A stretch of DNA of 22,307 nucleotides from Desulfobacteraceae bacterium (GTDB lineage: Bacteria > Desulfobacterota > Desulfobulbia > Desulfobulbales > Desulfobulbaceae). Both the position numbers and the translations under genes were made by a program. Shown in pieces: positions 1-7,791 of the stretch. Where the stretch lies: NCBI GenBank assembly GCA_022837185.1, contig JALHJD010000015.1, positions 1-22,307 of the forward strand, in the 5' to 3' direction. Each line of letters starts with the position of its first letter. Positions within the stretch are counted from its first letter, which is position 1. Under the pieces are notes generated by a model that ran no database searches, was not told the DNA's origin, and worked only from the letters and a program-made list of their open reading frames with translations.

Positions 1-409
1 GCCCCCTGTCGTCCGTGCCCAGCAGGTTGTCCCTGGTCGGCTGCGAGGGAACCGGCTGGTCGAGGCTGAGGTTGATTGAATTGTAGGAGTGGGGGTTGGG
101 TGGAAAAATGACCGCGTTGTCCCCGGCCCGCAGACGGCTGAGGATATACCGGTCACGGTAATCGGTTTCCGAGTCGAAATCCCCGCCGAACACGGTTTCC
201 GGGTAGGCCTTGAAAATGGGGAAATAGTACTGCCCTTCATAACGGACCAGGAAAGGTTTGTCATTGCTGAGCAATTCAGCGAACATGCTGAGCACAAACA
301 GCATGGAAAAAAGAATCAGGCTGTACAATCCCCTCCGGTTGCGGCAAAAGCTCTTCCAGCGCCTTGCCGCCAACGTGCCGCCGCCCCTCTTCTTGCCCTT
401 GTCCGCCAT
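1..409 (-). CDS. yejE: YejE-like oligopeptide ABC transporter permease, N-terminal part (cut by window edge)
   Basis: This is the inner-membrane permease partner of YejB in the YejABEF peptide importer (ABC type, microcin C and oligopeptides in enterobacteria). About 136 codons are visible; the rest lies beyond base 1. The protein starts MADKGKKRGG, has a basic segment (RRWKSFCRNRRG), one membrane helix (LYSLILFSMLFVLSMFAELL), and then the YejE-typical periplasmic stretch with NDKPFLVRYEG, YYFPIF, FGGDF and NLLGTDDRG. The same order is found in E. coli YejE (NDKPLLVRYDG, WYFP, FGG, NWLGTD). The ATG at 409-407 overlaps the yejB stop (TGATG), so translation is probably coupled. No strong Shine-Dalgarno site precedes it. 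The match to YejE is by recalled family sequence and is strong. Confidence 0.93.
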   Translation of the reverse strand, partial: MADKGKKRGGGTLAARRWKSFCRNRRGLYSLILFSMLFVLSMFAELLSNDKPFLVRYEGQYYFPIFKAYPETVFGGDFDSETDYRDRYILSRLRAGDNAVIFPPNPHSYNSINLSLDQPVPSQPTRDNLLGTDDRG

Positions 410-1461
410 CACTGCAGCCGTTCAAAAGTAATGCGGGGGTCGACGACCACATAGCAGAGATCGGAAAGCAGTCTGGAGACAAGACCGATGATGGTAAAAA
501 AATACAAGGTCCCGAGGACCACGGGATAATCGCGATTCATGACCGAGGTGTAGGCCAGCAGGCCCATGCCGTCGAGGGAAAATATGGTCTCGATGAGGAG
601 GCTGCCGGTGAAAAAGGAGGTAATGAAGGTCCCGGGAAAACCGGTGATGATCGGAATGATGGCATTCCGGAACACATGCTTGTACAGCACCTGCTTTTCG
701 GGCAGTCCCTTGGCCCGGGCGGTTATGACATACTGCTTGCGGATTTCCTCGAGAAAGCTGTTTTTCGTCAGCAGGGTCATGACCGCGAGGCTGCCCACCG
801 TGCTGGAGGCAACGGGCAGGACCATGTGCCAGAGGTAATCGAGTATCTTGCCGATCAGGGTCAGTTCGCTCCAGTTGTCCGAAACCAGTCCCCGCAGGGG
901 GAAGATGCTCCAGAAGCTCCCGCCGCCGAACAGCACGATCAGGAGAATGCCGAGGACAAAGCCGGGGATGGCGTAACCGATCAGGATGACGGTACTGGTA
1001 AAGACATCGAACCTGCTGCCGTCCCTGACCGCCTTGGCGATGCCCAGGGGGATGCAGGTCAGATAGACGATGAAAAACGTCCAGAGGCCGAGGGACATCG
1101 ACACCGGCAGCTTGGAAATGACCAGATCGACGACGCTGCGGTGGTGATAGTAGCTGTCGCCGAAATCGAAAACAAGATAATTGCCCATCATTGCGAGGAA
1201 ACGTTCCAGCGGCGGCCGGTCAAAACCGTATAACGCCCGGAGCTGTTCAATGCGATCCTGGTCGAGGCCCCGGTCACCCTGGTACAGGGCGCCGGCACCG
1301 CCTGAAGCCGCTTCACCCGCGGCGCCGCGGCCCTCGATCTCGGCCATCATCTTTTCCACCGGGCCCCCGGGAACGAACTGGGTCACCACAAAGGTGATCA
1401 GCATGACCCCGAACAGGGTCGGGATCATCAGCAGGATGCGTTGCAGTATATACCTGCTCAT
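409..1461 (-). CDS. yejB: YejB-like oligopeptide ABC transporter permease
   Basis: A 350-residue inner-membrane permease of the peptide/microcin C ABC importer family (binding-protein-dependent transport, DppB-like fold). The N-terminus MSRYILQRILLMIPTLFGVMLI is the usual first helix. It is followed by VPGGPVEKMMAEIEGRG and YGFDRPPLERF, both typical of YejB. The C-terminal half carries the EAA-type cytoplasmic loop (KQYVITARAKGLPEKQVLYKH), which contacts the ATPase, and ends VVVDPRITFE, like the VDPRIDF end of E. coli YejB. Length matches the family. The ATG overlaps the stop of the upstream gamma-glutamyltransferase gene (ATGA), and GAGGTGGAGG lies just upstream. The yejA and yejF partners are not in the window; they may lie beyond base 1. 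Confidence 0.95.
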   Translation of the reverse strand: MSRYILQRILLMIPTLFGVMLITFVVTQFVPGGPVEKMMAEIEGRGAAGEAASGGAGALYQGDRGLDQDRIEQLRALYGFDRPPLERFLAMMGNYLVFDFGDSYYHHRSVVDLVISKLPVSMSLGLWTFFIVYLTCIPLGIAKAVRDGSRFDVFTSTVILIGYAIPGFVLGILLIVLFGGGSFWSIFPLRGLVSDNWSELTLIGKILDYLWHMVLPVASSTVGSLAVMTLLTKNSFLEEIRKQYVITARAKGLPEKQVLYKHVFRNAIIPIITGFPGTFITSFFTGSLLIETIFSLDGMGLLAYTSVMNRDYPVVLGTLYFFTIIGLVSRLLSDLCYVVVDPRITFERLQ

Positions 1462-2990
1462 GCCTCCACCTCGGCCACGGCCCCGCCCCGCCGGGGATCG
1501 GCCACCCCGCTGACGCCAGGGGCGATCGTATGCACCCCGCCGAAATACATGTTTCTTTCCTTCCAGACATTGACGGGAAATTCCGCTGCCAGGAGCCCGA
1601 GATCGGCCTCGGCAAACCCCGGCTCAACCTGCAGCGTCCCGCCGTCCCAGTACAGTCTCGGGGCGTTGACGGCCGCATCGATATCACGGCCGAAATCGAT
1701 GACCTGGGTCAGGACCTGGGTGATGGCCGCCCGGATGCGCTTGGAGCCTCCGCTGCCCAGCACCAGCCGGACGACGTTGTCCTTGAGCACCACCGACGGC
1801 GCCATCATCGACCCCACCCTTTCCCCCGGAGGGCTTGAGTGGAACCCCTCGGGATGCAGGTCGTCCTCCCCCATCATGTTGTTGAGCATGATGCCTGTTC
1901 CCGGCACAAAATACCCGGATCCCTCCCCGTTGGAACAGGTCATGGACGCCACGTTGCCGTCCTTGTCGGCGATGCTGACATGGGTCGTGCCCCGGCTGAA
2001 TGACCTGATCCGCGCACTCGACCCCTCGACGTCCCCGGTTTCCAGGAATGCCCGGATTTCATCCGGCGAGGAGACACCCATGGTGCGCAGACGTTCGACC
2101 TCGCGCATCAACCCGGCCGTGCTGAGCAGGTGGGCGGCCGATCCCCAGCGCCGGCCCGGTTCCACTTTTTCCAGGAGGGCAAGGGAAAGGGTGATGAGCG
2201 AGCCGCCCAGCGAAGGGGGCGGACCGGTCAGCAGGGTGTATCCCCGGTAGCCGGCGGCAAGGGGACGGCGTTCGATCACCCGGTAGGCGGCCAGGTCCTC
2301 AGCGGTCAGCAGGCCCTGCCCCTCCTGCATATCCCGGGCGATTCTCCGGGCGATGTCGCCGCTGTACAGGTCCCTGCCCCGTTCCTCGGCCAGACAGGCA
2401 AGGAAGTCCGCCAGTTCGCCGTTGACCAGGAGATCACCGGCCTGCAGATAGCTGCCGCCGGGTTCGTACAGGTCCCGGCCGCTCCGGGTCAGGGTCATGA
2501 TGGGCCGCAGAATCCGGAGGAAGGAGGCCTGGAACCCGTTGAGCCGATGACCGCGGGCAAGAGCAATCGCGGGCTGCAGGACCTCGGCCAGCGGCATCCT
2601 GCCCAGGCGCTGGTGGACATGCAGCAGCCCCTTCAGGGTCCCCGGCACCGCTGCCGATCCGAGCCCGACGTTGAAATCCTGGCGCGAGCCGCCGAAATCA
2701 ACGGTCACCGGGAAAAAATGCGGTTCCGGCAGGTCGGCGCGTCCCCGGCCCGGAGTATCGACAAAAAAATCGAAAAAGATCTCCCGTACCGGGCCGTCCG
2801 ACCCGCCTGTTCTGGCCAGGAGGAAGCCTCCGCCTCCGAGGCTGGTCAGGGTCTGCTCGGCCACCGCCCCGGCAAACCCGGCGGCCACCGCCCCGTCAAA
2901 GGCGTTTCCCCCGGCGCGGAGGATATCGGCCGCGGCCCGGCTGACCAGTTCGTGGCCGGTGGCGACAATGGACTTTGCCCGTCCGCTCAT
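1458..2990 (-). CDS. ggt: gamma-glutamyltransferase (GGT) family Ntn-hydrolase, no signal peptide
   Basis: A 510-residue member of the gamma-glutamyltranspeptidase family, which hydrolyses or transfers gamma-glutamyl groups from glutathione-like compounds. The autoprocessing and catalytic motif GTTHVSIADKDGN is present, with the nucleophile Thr at about residue 335. The glycine-rich site NMMGEDDL follows at about 371-378, then an SMMAPSVV and LGSGGSKRI region. The N-terminal part has GGNAFDGAVAAGFAGAVAEQ and the LGGGGFLL motif near residues 51-58. The frame is open further upstream to 3257, but that part overlaps the ligase gene. The ATG at 2990 overlaps the ligase stop (ATGA) and gives the normal N-terminus (SIVATGHELVSRAAADIL). 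E. coli GGT is periplasmic; this protein has no signal peptide, so it probably acts in the cytosol. Confidence 0.93.
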   Translation of the reverse strand: MSGRAKSIVATGHELVSRAAADILRAGGNAFDGAVAAGFAGAVAEQTLTSLGGGGFLLARTGGSDGPVREIFFDFFVDTPGRGRADLPEPHFFPVTVDFGGSRQDFNVGLGSAAVPGTLKGLLHVHQRLGRMPLAEVLQPAIALARGHRLNGFQASFLRILRPIMTLTRSGRDLYEPGGSYLQAGDLLVNGELADFLACLAEERGRDLYSGDIARRIARDMQEGQGLLTAEDLAAYRVIERRPLAAGYRGYTLLTGPPPSLGGSLITLSLALLEKVEPGRRWGSAAHLLSTAGLMREVERLRTMGVSSPDEIRAFLETGDVEGSSARIRSFSRGTTHVSIADKDGNVASMTCSNGEGSGYFVPGTGIMLNNMMGEDDLHPEGFHSSPPGERVGSMMAPSVVLKDNVVRLVLGSGGSKRIRAAITQVLTQVIDFGRDIDAAVNAPRLYWDGGTLQVEPGFAEADLGLLAAEFPVNVWKERNMYFGGVHTIAPGVSGVADPRRGGAVAEVEA

Positions 2991-4114
2991 GTCCAGAACT
3001 CTTCGTGCATCTTCTGCATCATGCCGGGCAGGGAACTTCCTCCGGCGGTCAACCGCCGCTGCCGGTCCGTACTGGTCCCCTGTTCGAGGATGCCGTGGAT
3101 TCTTGCACACCATCCGGCCGAGCCCAATTCGTCGATCACCGGAGCCAGCACATCCAGCATCCGCCGCACCGACCATTGCAACGGACGCCGTGAGTCGGCA
3201 AGGAGCCCAAAGGGGTCGCAGAACTCCCCGGCCAGCCCATGCCGGCAGGCCTGCCATTTATTGTAGCGGAGCAGCGGAACATTGATCCTGCTGCTCCCAA
3301 CCTCCGGGTGGCCCCCTATAAATACGGCCAGGGCCTGGATGAAGGCGGTCAGGGCCAACACGTCGTCAAAGCGGGACGGCATGTCGCAGACCCGTATTTC
3401 GACGGTGCCGAAATAGGGGCTGGGCCGGACATCCCACCAGAGATCGCGGATTTCCCGGATTACCCCGGCCCGATGCAGCATCAGGATCTCTTCCTCATAG
3501 GCCTGCCAGCTGCCGTGGAAATCGGCAATGCCGGCCAGGGGCAAGGCCTCAAACAGCTTTGTCCGGTAGGAGCAGAATCCCGTATCCTCGCCGGCAAAAT
3601 AGGGAGAGGAAGCGCTCAGGCCGAGCAGGAGCGGGAGGTAGGGCTGCATGACATCCGCCACCCTGATGGCCGTTTCCCGATCGGCCATGCCGACATGCAC
3701 GTGCAGGCCCTGGACGATGAACTGCCTGCCGACCAGTTGGAGTTCCTCCATGATCCGCACATATCGGCCGTTGTCGGTCACATTCTGCGTCGCCGGCCTG
3801 GCAAAGGGATGGATGCCGGAGGCAAACAGCAGGCTGCCGCATTGCGCCGCCGCTTTCTCGGCCATGCCGACCGTCCGGCGTAAATCCTCCTCCACTTCGC
3901 CGACATTCCGGCAAACCCCGGTGTGCACCTCGATCATGCACTGAAGAAATTCCCTGGCAACCTTTGATTCCGCCTGCCCGGCCAGCAGGGCCATGAGCTG
4001 CCCGGCCCGGGGAACAAGCTCAAGGGTCACCCGGTCAAGGATCTGGAATTCGAGCTCCACTCCGAGGGTAAACGGGCTGCTGGGGGCAAACGGGACCTGT
4101 TTCACTACCGCCAC
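2987..4114 (-). CDS. ybdK: YbdK/GCS2-type carboxylate-amine ligase (glutamate-cysteine ligase family)
   Basis: An ATP-dependent ligase of the GCS2 family, which joins the gamma-carboxyl of glutamate to cysteine or another amine. Seen in order: SPFTLGVELEFQILD (GxExE-like metal/ATP site), GRYVRIMEELQLVGRQ, QGLHVHVGMADRETAI (the HVHVG motif), LSASSPYFAGEDTGFCSYR, RPSPYFGTVEIRVCDMP, RYNKWQACRHGL and the terminal TAGGSSL. All align with E. coli YbdK. The start is uncertain: GTG codons exist at 4150, 4114 and 4105. I chose 4114 because GGGGAG lies five bases before it; 4105 gives a length closest to YbdK and overlaps the upstream stop (TAGTG). YbdK itself has only weak glutamate-cysteine ligase activity, so the natural amine substrate is open. 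Confidence 0.9.
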   Translation of the reverse strand: MAVVKQVPFAPSSPFTLGVELEFQILDRVTLELVPRAGQLMALLAGQAESKVAREFLQCMIEVHTGVCRNVGEVEEDLRRTVGMAEKAAAQCGSLLFASGIHPFARPATQNVTDNGRYVRIMEELQLVGRQFIVQGLHVHVGMADRETAIRVADVMQPYLPLLLGLSASSPYFAGEDTGFCSYRTKLFEALPLAGIADFHGSWQAYEEEILMLHRAGVIREIRDLWWDVRPSPYFGTVEIRVCDMPSRFDDVLALTAFIQALAVFIGGHPEVGSSRINVPLLRYNKWQACRHGLAGEFCDPFGLLADSRRPLQWSVRRMLDVLAPVIDELGSAGWCARIHGILEQGTSTDRQRRLTAGGSSLPGMMQKMHEEFWT

Positions 4115-5298
4115 GACGGCTCCCCGGCCGCCATCCGTTCCAGGCCGCACACCGCCACCCGGGCCAGCCAGGAGGCCCCGATGGCCAGCGCGTCCTCGTT
4201 GAAATCAAAACGGCTGGAATGCGCCGGGCCGGGATGATTTTCCTCGCGGTCGGCTCCGAATCGCACCATGCAGCCTGGTATCTCATGCAGGTAAAAGGCA
4301 AAATCCTCGCCGCCGAGACTTGGCCGTCCCTGGGAAACGACCTGTTCCTCTCCGACGATATCCACGGCCGCCCGGCGGGCGATGGCCGCGGCCCCTTCTT
4401 CGTTGATCAGAGCCGGAAGGCCGTCATGCAGCTGCAGGGAAATGTCCGCCCCGCTCATGGCCGCGGTTCCCTGGATGATACGCTGCAGGCCTCTCAATAT
4501 CTTCTGCCGGGTCTCCGGATGGGCGCTGCGGATCGTACCGTCAATCACCGCCTTGTCGGCAATGACGTTGTGCACGGTGCCGGCCTGCACCCTGCCCACA
4601 GTCACCACGGCCGGATATACCGGATCGACCTCCCTGGAGACGAGGGTCTGCAGGGTCATGATCAGATTGGCGGCGACGACGACGCTGTCGATGGCTTCGT
4701 GCGGCCAGGCCGCATGCCCTCCTCGTCCACGGATGGTAATGGTGAAGGGATCGGTATAGGAACAGATCAAACCGCTGTCAACGGTGATCGTCCCGGCGGG
4801 GAAGTGGATGTCGATATGACCGCCGAAGATCATCCCCACGCCGTCCAGCGCCCCCTCGCGGATCATTTTCCGCGCCCCTCTGCCCGCCTCCTCGGCAGGC
4901 TGAAACAAAAGCTTCACTTTTCCCGGCGGCCTCTCGCGCTGCAGCAGGGCTGCCGCCCCCAGCAGCATGGCCATGTGGCCGTCATGGCCGCAGGCGTGCA
5001 TGATTCCCGGATTGGTCGAAGCATAGGGGAGCCCGGTCTCCTCCTGCAGGGGAATGCCGTCCATGTCCGCCCGCAGGGCGACACAGGCGTCCGGCCCAGT
5101 GTTTGCCGGCGGGCCCTCGATCAACCCAACAATCCCTGTACCGGCTATCCCTGAGATATGGGGAATACCCAACCGTGACAGCTGCTCCGCAATCAGCCCG
5201 GCGGTTTTTTTTTCCTCATAGGCAAGCTCGGGAAAACGATGCAGGGTGTGACGGAGCTCCCGCATCCAGGCGGAGATTTTCGAGTCGGATCCAACCAT
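4105..5298 (-). CDS. M20-family amidohydrolase (N-acyl-amino acid / IAA-amino acid hydrolase type)
   Basis: A 397-residue zinc-dependent amidohydrolase of peptidase family M20D, which removes acyl or aryl groups from amino acids (hippurate, N-acetyl-amino acid and IAA-conjugate hydrolases). Visible signatures: RxxLHRFPELAYEE at the N-terminus, ALRADMDGIPLQEETGLPY at 74-92, the metal-binding HACGHDGHMAML at 101-112 (Cys103, His105), PAEEAGRGA at 134-142 (Glu136, Glu137), GRGGHAAWPH at 191-200 in the lid domain, GGEDFAFYLHEIPG, and HSSRFDFNEDAL near the end. No signal peptide is seen. It starts 19 bases after the DUF4177-like gene and runs into the ligase gene. The substrate cannot be read from sequence; the operon suggests an acylated or gamma-glutamyl peptide. 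Confidence 0.93.
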   Translation of the reverse strand: MVGSDSKISAWMRELRHTLHRFPELAYEEKKTAGLIAEQLSRLGIPHISGIAGTGIVGLIEGPPANTGPDACVALRADMDGIPLQEETGLPYASTNPGIMHACGHDGHMAMLLGAAALLQRERPPGKVKLLFQPAEEAGRGARKMIREGALDGVGMIFGGHIDIHFPAGTITVDSGLICSYTDPFTITIRGRGGHAAWPHEAIDSVVVAANLIMTLQTLVSREVDPVYPAVVTVGRVQAGTVHNVIADKAVIDGTIRSAHPETRQKILRGLQRIIQGTAAMSGADISLQLHDGLPALINEEGAAAIARRAAVDIVGEEQVVSQGRPSLGGEDFAFYLHEIPGCMVRFGADREENHPGPAHSSRFDFNEDALAIGASWLARVAVCGLERMAAGEPSWR

Positions 5299-5317
5299 GG
5301 ATGGAACGACCGCCTGC

Positions 5318-5680
5318 TCAGGAGATCCTGATCCGGCCGATCATGTCGGTCTTCTTTCCCGGTGGACGGATCTCCGGCTTCTTTTCCGTCCGCTCCGACT
5401 CTTTGCTCCGTTGAACCTGCGGCTCCGGGGGGGGCTGGGGAGGTGGAGCCGCCTGGCGGACCGCCTCAACCCCCGGGACGCCCTGCCGTTTTGCGGCCGC
5501 CAGGGCCTGTTTAAAAAACGACAGCAGGCCTTCCTGCACGGGAGTAACACTGATGAGCTCCCAGCCCAGTTCACCCTGCTCGTTCAGGACTTTTTCCATC
5601 TCTTCGTCATCGATGTACTTGTCCCCCAGGAGACCGTCCTTCTGGTACTCAAAAAGTATGGTGCGATACTGCCAATTCAC
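5318..5680 (-). CDS. small DUF4177-like protein with proline/charged tail
   Basis: A 120-residue protein of unknown function. Residues 1 to about 55 (NWQYRTILFEYQKDG, then LNEQGELGWELISVTPVQEG) match the DUF4177 pattern: a W-x-Y opening strand, then L-N-x-x-G-x-x-GWELISV. From about residue 70 the chain becomes low complexity (AAPPPQPPPEPQ) and then highly charged (KESERTEKKPE), ending KTDMIGRIRIS. The frame is open upstream to an ATG at 5737, but the GTG at 5680 has GGAGG five bases before it and lies 13 bases after the MORN gene stop, so it is the likely start. No signal peptide. The downstream M20 gene begins 19 bases later. The domain call is by pattern only. Confidence 0.75.
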   Translation of the reverse strand: MNWQYRTILFEYQKDGLLGDKYIDDEEMEKVLNEQGELGWELISVTPVQEGLLSFFKQALAAAKRQGVPGVEAVRQAAPPPQPPPEPQVQRSKESERTEKKPEIRPPGKKTDMIGRIRIS

Positions 5681-5693
5681 GTTTTCCTCCACC

Positions 5694-7376
5694 TTATTGC
5701 TGTTCCACCAGCAGGTCGTCCCGGAACTCACCCTCATACACCCGGCCGTCGGGATAGGTCAACTTGCCCCTGCCGTTTCGCCTCCCGGCAGTGAAGCCGC
5801 CTTCATACTCCGATCCGTCGGGCGACAGCAGGGTTCCGTAGCCGTCCGGCAGATCGTTTTTGAAGGAGCCGACAAATTTTTTGCCGTCCTTGTAATGCAG
5901 CTTGCCGATGCCGTCAAACAACCCCTGTCTGAATTCACCTTCGTACGTGCTGCCGTCGGGGAAGACATACTTTCCTTCCCCTTCGAACAGACCGTTCTTG
6001 AATTCGCCGGTATACTTGGCGCCGTCAGGATAGACGTACTCCCCCCGGCCGGAACGCAGGCCGTTGGCAAAACCGCCCTTGTAGCGGCGGCCGTCAGGAA
6101 AAATCTGGGTCCCCGCCCCGTCCATCACTCCATCCCTGACCTCCCCTTCATAAACGCTGTCATCGGGAAGGACAAACCTGGTGGTGCCGGTAAACTTTTT
6201 CTGCCTCGACCCGTCGGTGAACAGAAAGCCGTCGGCAAAAACCGGACCTTGGACAACCGGCTCAGCGGCCTTTGGTACTTCGCCGCCGGCGTTTTTTTCC
6301 TCCGCCGGCGGAGGATCGCTCGGCAGGGACACGGGCGGCTCTTCCCTTTGTTCCGGGACAGCGGCAACTTCCGGCGCCGGGAGGGGGGGCTGAACCGGCT
6401 CCCCGGCGACAAACCTGCCGGACACTTTTTCTCCATCCGGCCGGATAAGCGTTCCTTCTCCTTCGGGCACGTCATTGTTGAAACCGCCCTCGTACCTGCT
6501 TCCGCCGGCGGTGAGCAGGACCCCCCGGCCATGGCGGGCCCCCTGGCGCCAGTCACCTTCATAACGGGCGCCGTCGGGATATTCCATCACACCGAAACCC
6601 TCGATTGAACCTTCAAGAAAATCACCGGTGTACACGGTGCCGTCGGGTCTGGACAGCACCCCCTTGCCGTTGAATTTCCCCCGACTGAAGAGACCCGAGT
6701 ACGTTGCTCCGTCCGGGTATTGGATCGTGCCCTGACCATCGTACCGGTCGTCCAGGAACGATCCTTCGTAACGGGTGGAATCCGGCAGGACCAGGATACC
6801 TTGCCCCTGCCGCATGTCGCCGTGGTACTCACCTTCGTACACACCACCGTCCGCATAGCGGCGAATCCCCTTGCCCGCCGGTTTCCCGTCGCGGAAGACA
6901 CCCTCGAAGCTCGACCCGTCGGCATATTCAAGCCTGCCTTGTCCTTCGATGATGTTATTGCGGAACTCGCCGGTATATTTTCTGCCGTCGGGAGCGGTCA
7001 GCGTTCCCTCGCCGTTGAACCGCCCGAGGTTGAACTCACCCTCGTACTGATAACCGTCGGGCCTGACCAGGGTCCCCTTTCCGTCAATGACGCCGTTGCG
7101 GAACTGTCCCGTATAAACCTTGCCGTCAGGGCTGGTCAATTTCCCTTGCCCTTCGAATTTCCCCCTGACAAACCGGCCGCTGTAGGTCAGCCCGTCAGGA
7201 TAGACCAGGGTCCCCGCGCCCCAGAGATACCCATCGCGAAACTCCCCCTCATACACCCTGCCGTCCGGGCTCTCCAGTTTCCCCATACCGTTCCGGCAGT
7301 CTCCCTCCAGGCAGCCGGCATGGAGGATGACGGGAACCAGTATCATCATGGTGAGGAAGCTCATTACCTTTTTCAC
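5694..7376 (-). CDS. exported MORN-repeat protein (about 20 repeats in two blocks)
   Basis: A 560-residue protein of tandem 23-residue MORN repeats (GxGxLxxPDGxxYEGxFxxG). About 13 repeats follow the signal sequence. A proline/glutamate-rich linker (roughly residues 315-360, with PPLPAPEVAAVPEQREEPP) comes next, then about seven more repeats to the C-terminus. The N-terminus MKKVMSFLTMMILVPVILHAG is a signal peptide, followed by CLEGDC, a two-cysteine cap that may form a disulfide outside the cytoplasm. The GTG at 7376 (AAGGG seven bases upstream) is preferred because it begins this signal peptide; an ATG at 7409 would add 11 residues. MORN repeats form elongated beta-sheets that bind lipid or protein; the target here is unknown. 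It heads the putative operon. Confidence 0.9.
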   Translation of the reverse strand: MKKVMSFLTMMILVPVILHAGCLEGDCRNGMGKLESPDGRVYEGEFRDGYLWGAGTLVYPDGLTYSGRFVRGKFEGQGKLTSPDGKVYTGQFRNGVIDGKGTLVRPDGYQYEGEFNLGRFNGEGTLTAPDGRKYTGEFRNNIIEGQGRLEYADGSSFEGVFRDGKPAGKGIRRYADGGVYEGEYHGDMRQGQGILVLPDSTRYEGSFLDDRYDGQGTIQYPDGATYSGLFSRGKFNGKGVLSRPDGTVYTGDFLEGSIEGFGVMEYPDGARYEGDWRQGARHGRGVLLTAGGSRYEGGFNNDVPEGEGTLIRPDGEKVSGRFVAGEPVQPPLPAPEVAAVPEQREEPPVSLPSDPPPAEEKNAGGEVPKAAEPVVQGPVFADGFLFTDGSRQKKFTGTTRFVLPDDSVYEGEVRDGVMDGAGTQIFPDGRRYKGGFANGLRSGRGEYVYPDGAKYTGEFKNGLFEGEGKYVFPDGSTYEGEFRQGLFDGIGKLHYKDGKKFVGSFKNDLPDGYGTLLSPDGSEYEGGFTAGRRNGRGKLTYPDGRVYEGEFRDDLLVEQQ

Positions 7377-7437
7377 GTTCCAACCCTTTGTCTGTTGCTC
7401 ATATTCCATTCCTTTTCCGGCAGTTCATGACCGCCGG

Positions 7438-7478
7438 GCGGAGTTTCTCCGCTGATCCACGGCGGCAATTTCCGCCGT
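7438..7478 (-). promoter_or_regulatory. two adjacent hairpins in the MORN gene leader
   Basis: Two perfect inverted repeats lie next to each other in the presumed 5' untranslated region. One is GCGGAG-TTT-CTCCGC at 7438-7452 (6-bp stem, 3-base loop). The other is ACGGCGG-CAATTT-CCGCCGT at 7459-7478 (7-bp stem, 6-base loop), written on the plus strand. Neither is followed by a U-run, so they are not simple terminators. They could stabilise the long mRNA or regulate it. I recognise no known riboswitch class. Confidence 0.45.
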
Positions 7479-7516
7479 CTCGTACGCACCCGCCGGTACA
7501 AGTCTCCAACTGAGCA

Positions 7517-7545
7517 ATGATGCCAGTCAAGCGGAAGATTGTCAA
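7517..7545 (-). promoter_or_regulatory. sigma-70-like promoter for the MORN operon
   Basis: On the minus strand TTGACA (7545-7540, a perfect -35) is followed after 17 bases by CATCAT (7522-7517, four of six matches to TATAAT). Transcription would start near 7510, leaving a leader of roughly 130 bases before the GTG of the MORN gene. No other good site was seen nearer to the gene. Confidence 0.5.
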
Positions 7546-7791
7546 TCCTGATAACCTTGAAAACGCAAAACCGGCTGGCCGGGGGATTCAGCCATGCCGG
7601 CGCCGCCACCCCGCCCGACCCGTTCCGCTCCGACGGCCGCCCGGCAGCCACGCTGAGGCTTCCCGTACGCCGACAACCCCTCGGCGTTTCCCGTCATTGT
7701 ACTTTTGCTTGATTTTGTTCCCGGGAATGTGCTTGTATGAAGTGTATCCTGCAAAACCTGCAACCGGCCAAACTGTACAAGAGGAACTCCC

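Larger units (their letters stand above)
7377..7791. other. divergent intergenic region between MORN and rhodanese genes
   Basis: These 415 bases separate two divergent genes. The left half holds the MORN leader hairpins and its promoter. The right half is GC-rich up to about 7690 (including CCGGCTGGCCGG near 7571) and then turns AT-richer. There TTGATT (7709-7714), 18 bases, TTGTAT (7733-7738) is a weak candidate promoter for the rhodanese gene. No open frame here has a coding look or a ribosome binding site. Confidence 0.5.

Noticed and set aside
364..1233. Plus-strand open frame of 289 codons opposite yejB
   Set aside because: Antisense shadow of a clearly recognisable permease gene, with charged low-complexity composition.
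2991..3257. Longer N-terminus of the GGT gene
   Set aside because: The extra 89 codons overlap the ligase gene in another frame, show no signal peptide or family similarity, and the overlapping ATG at 2990 gives the normal family start.
7310..7376. Lipoprotein signal in the MORN protein
   Set aside because: The residues before the first cysteine are HAG rather than a lipobox such as L-A-G; a normal signal peptidase cut and a CLEGDC disulfide cap fit better.
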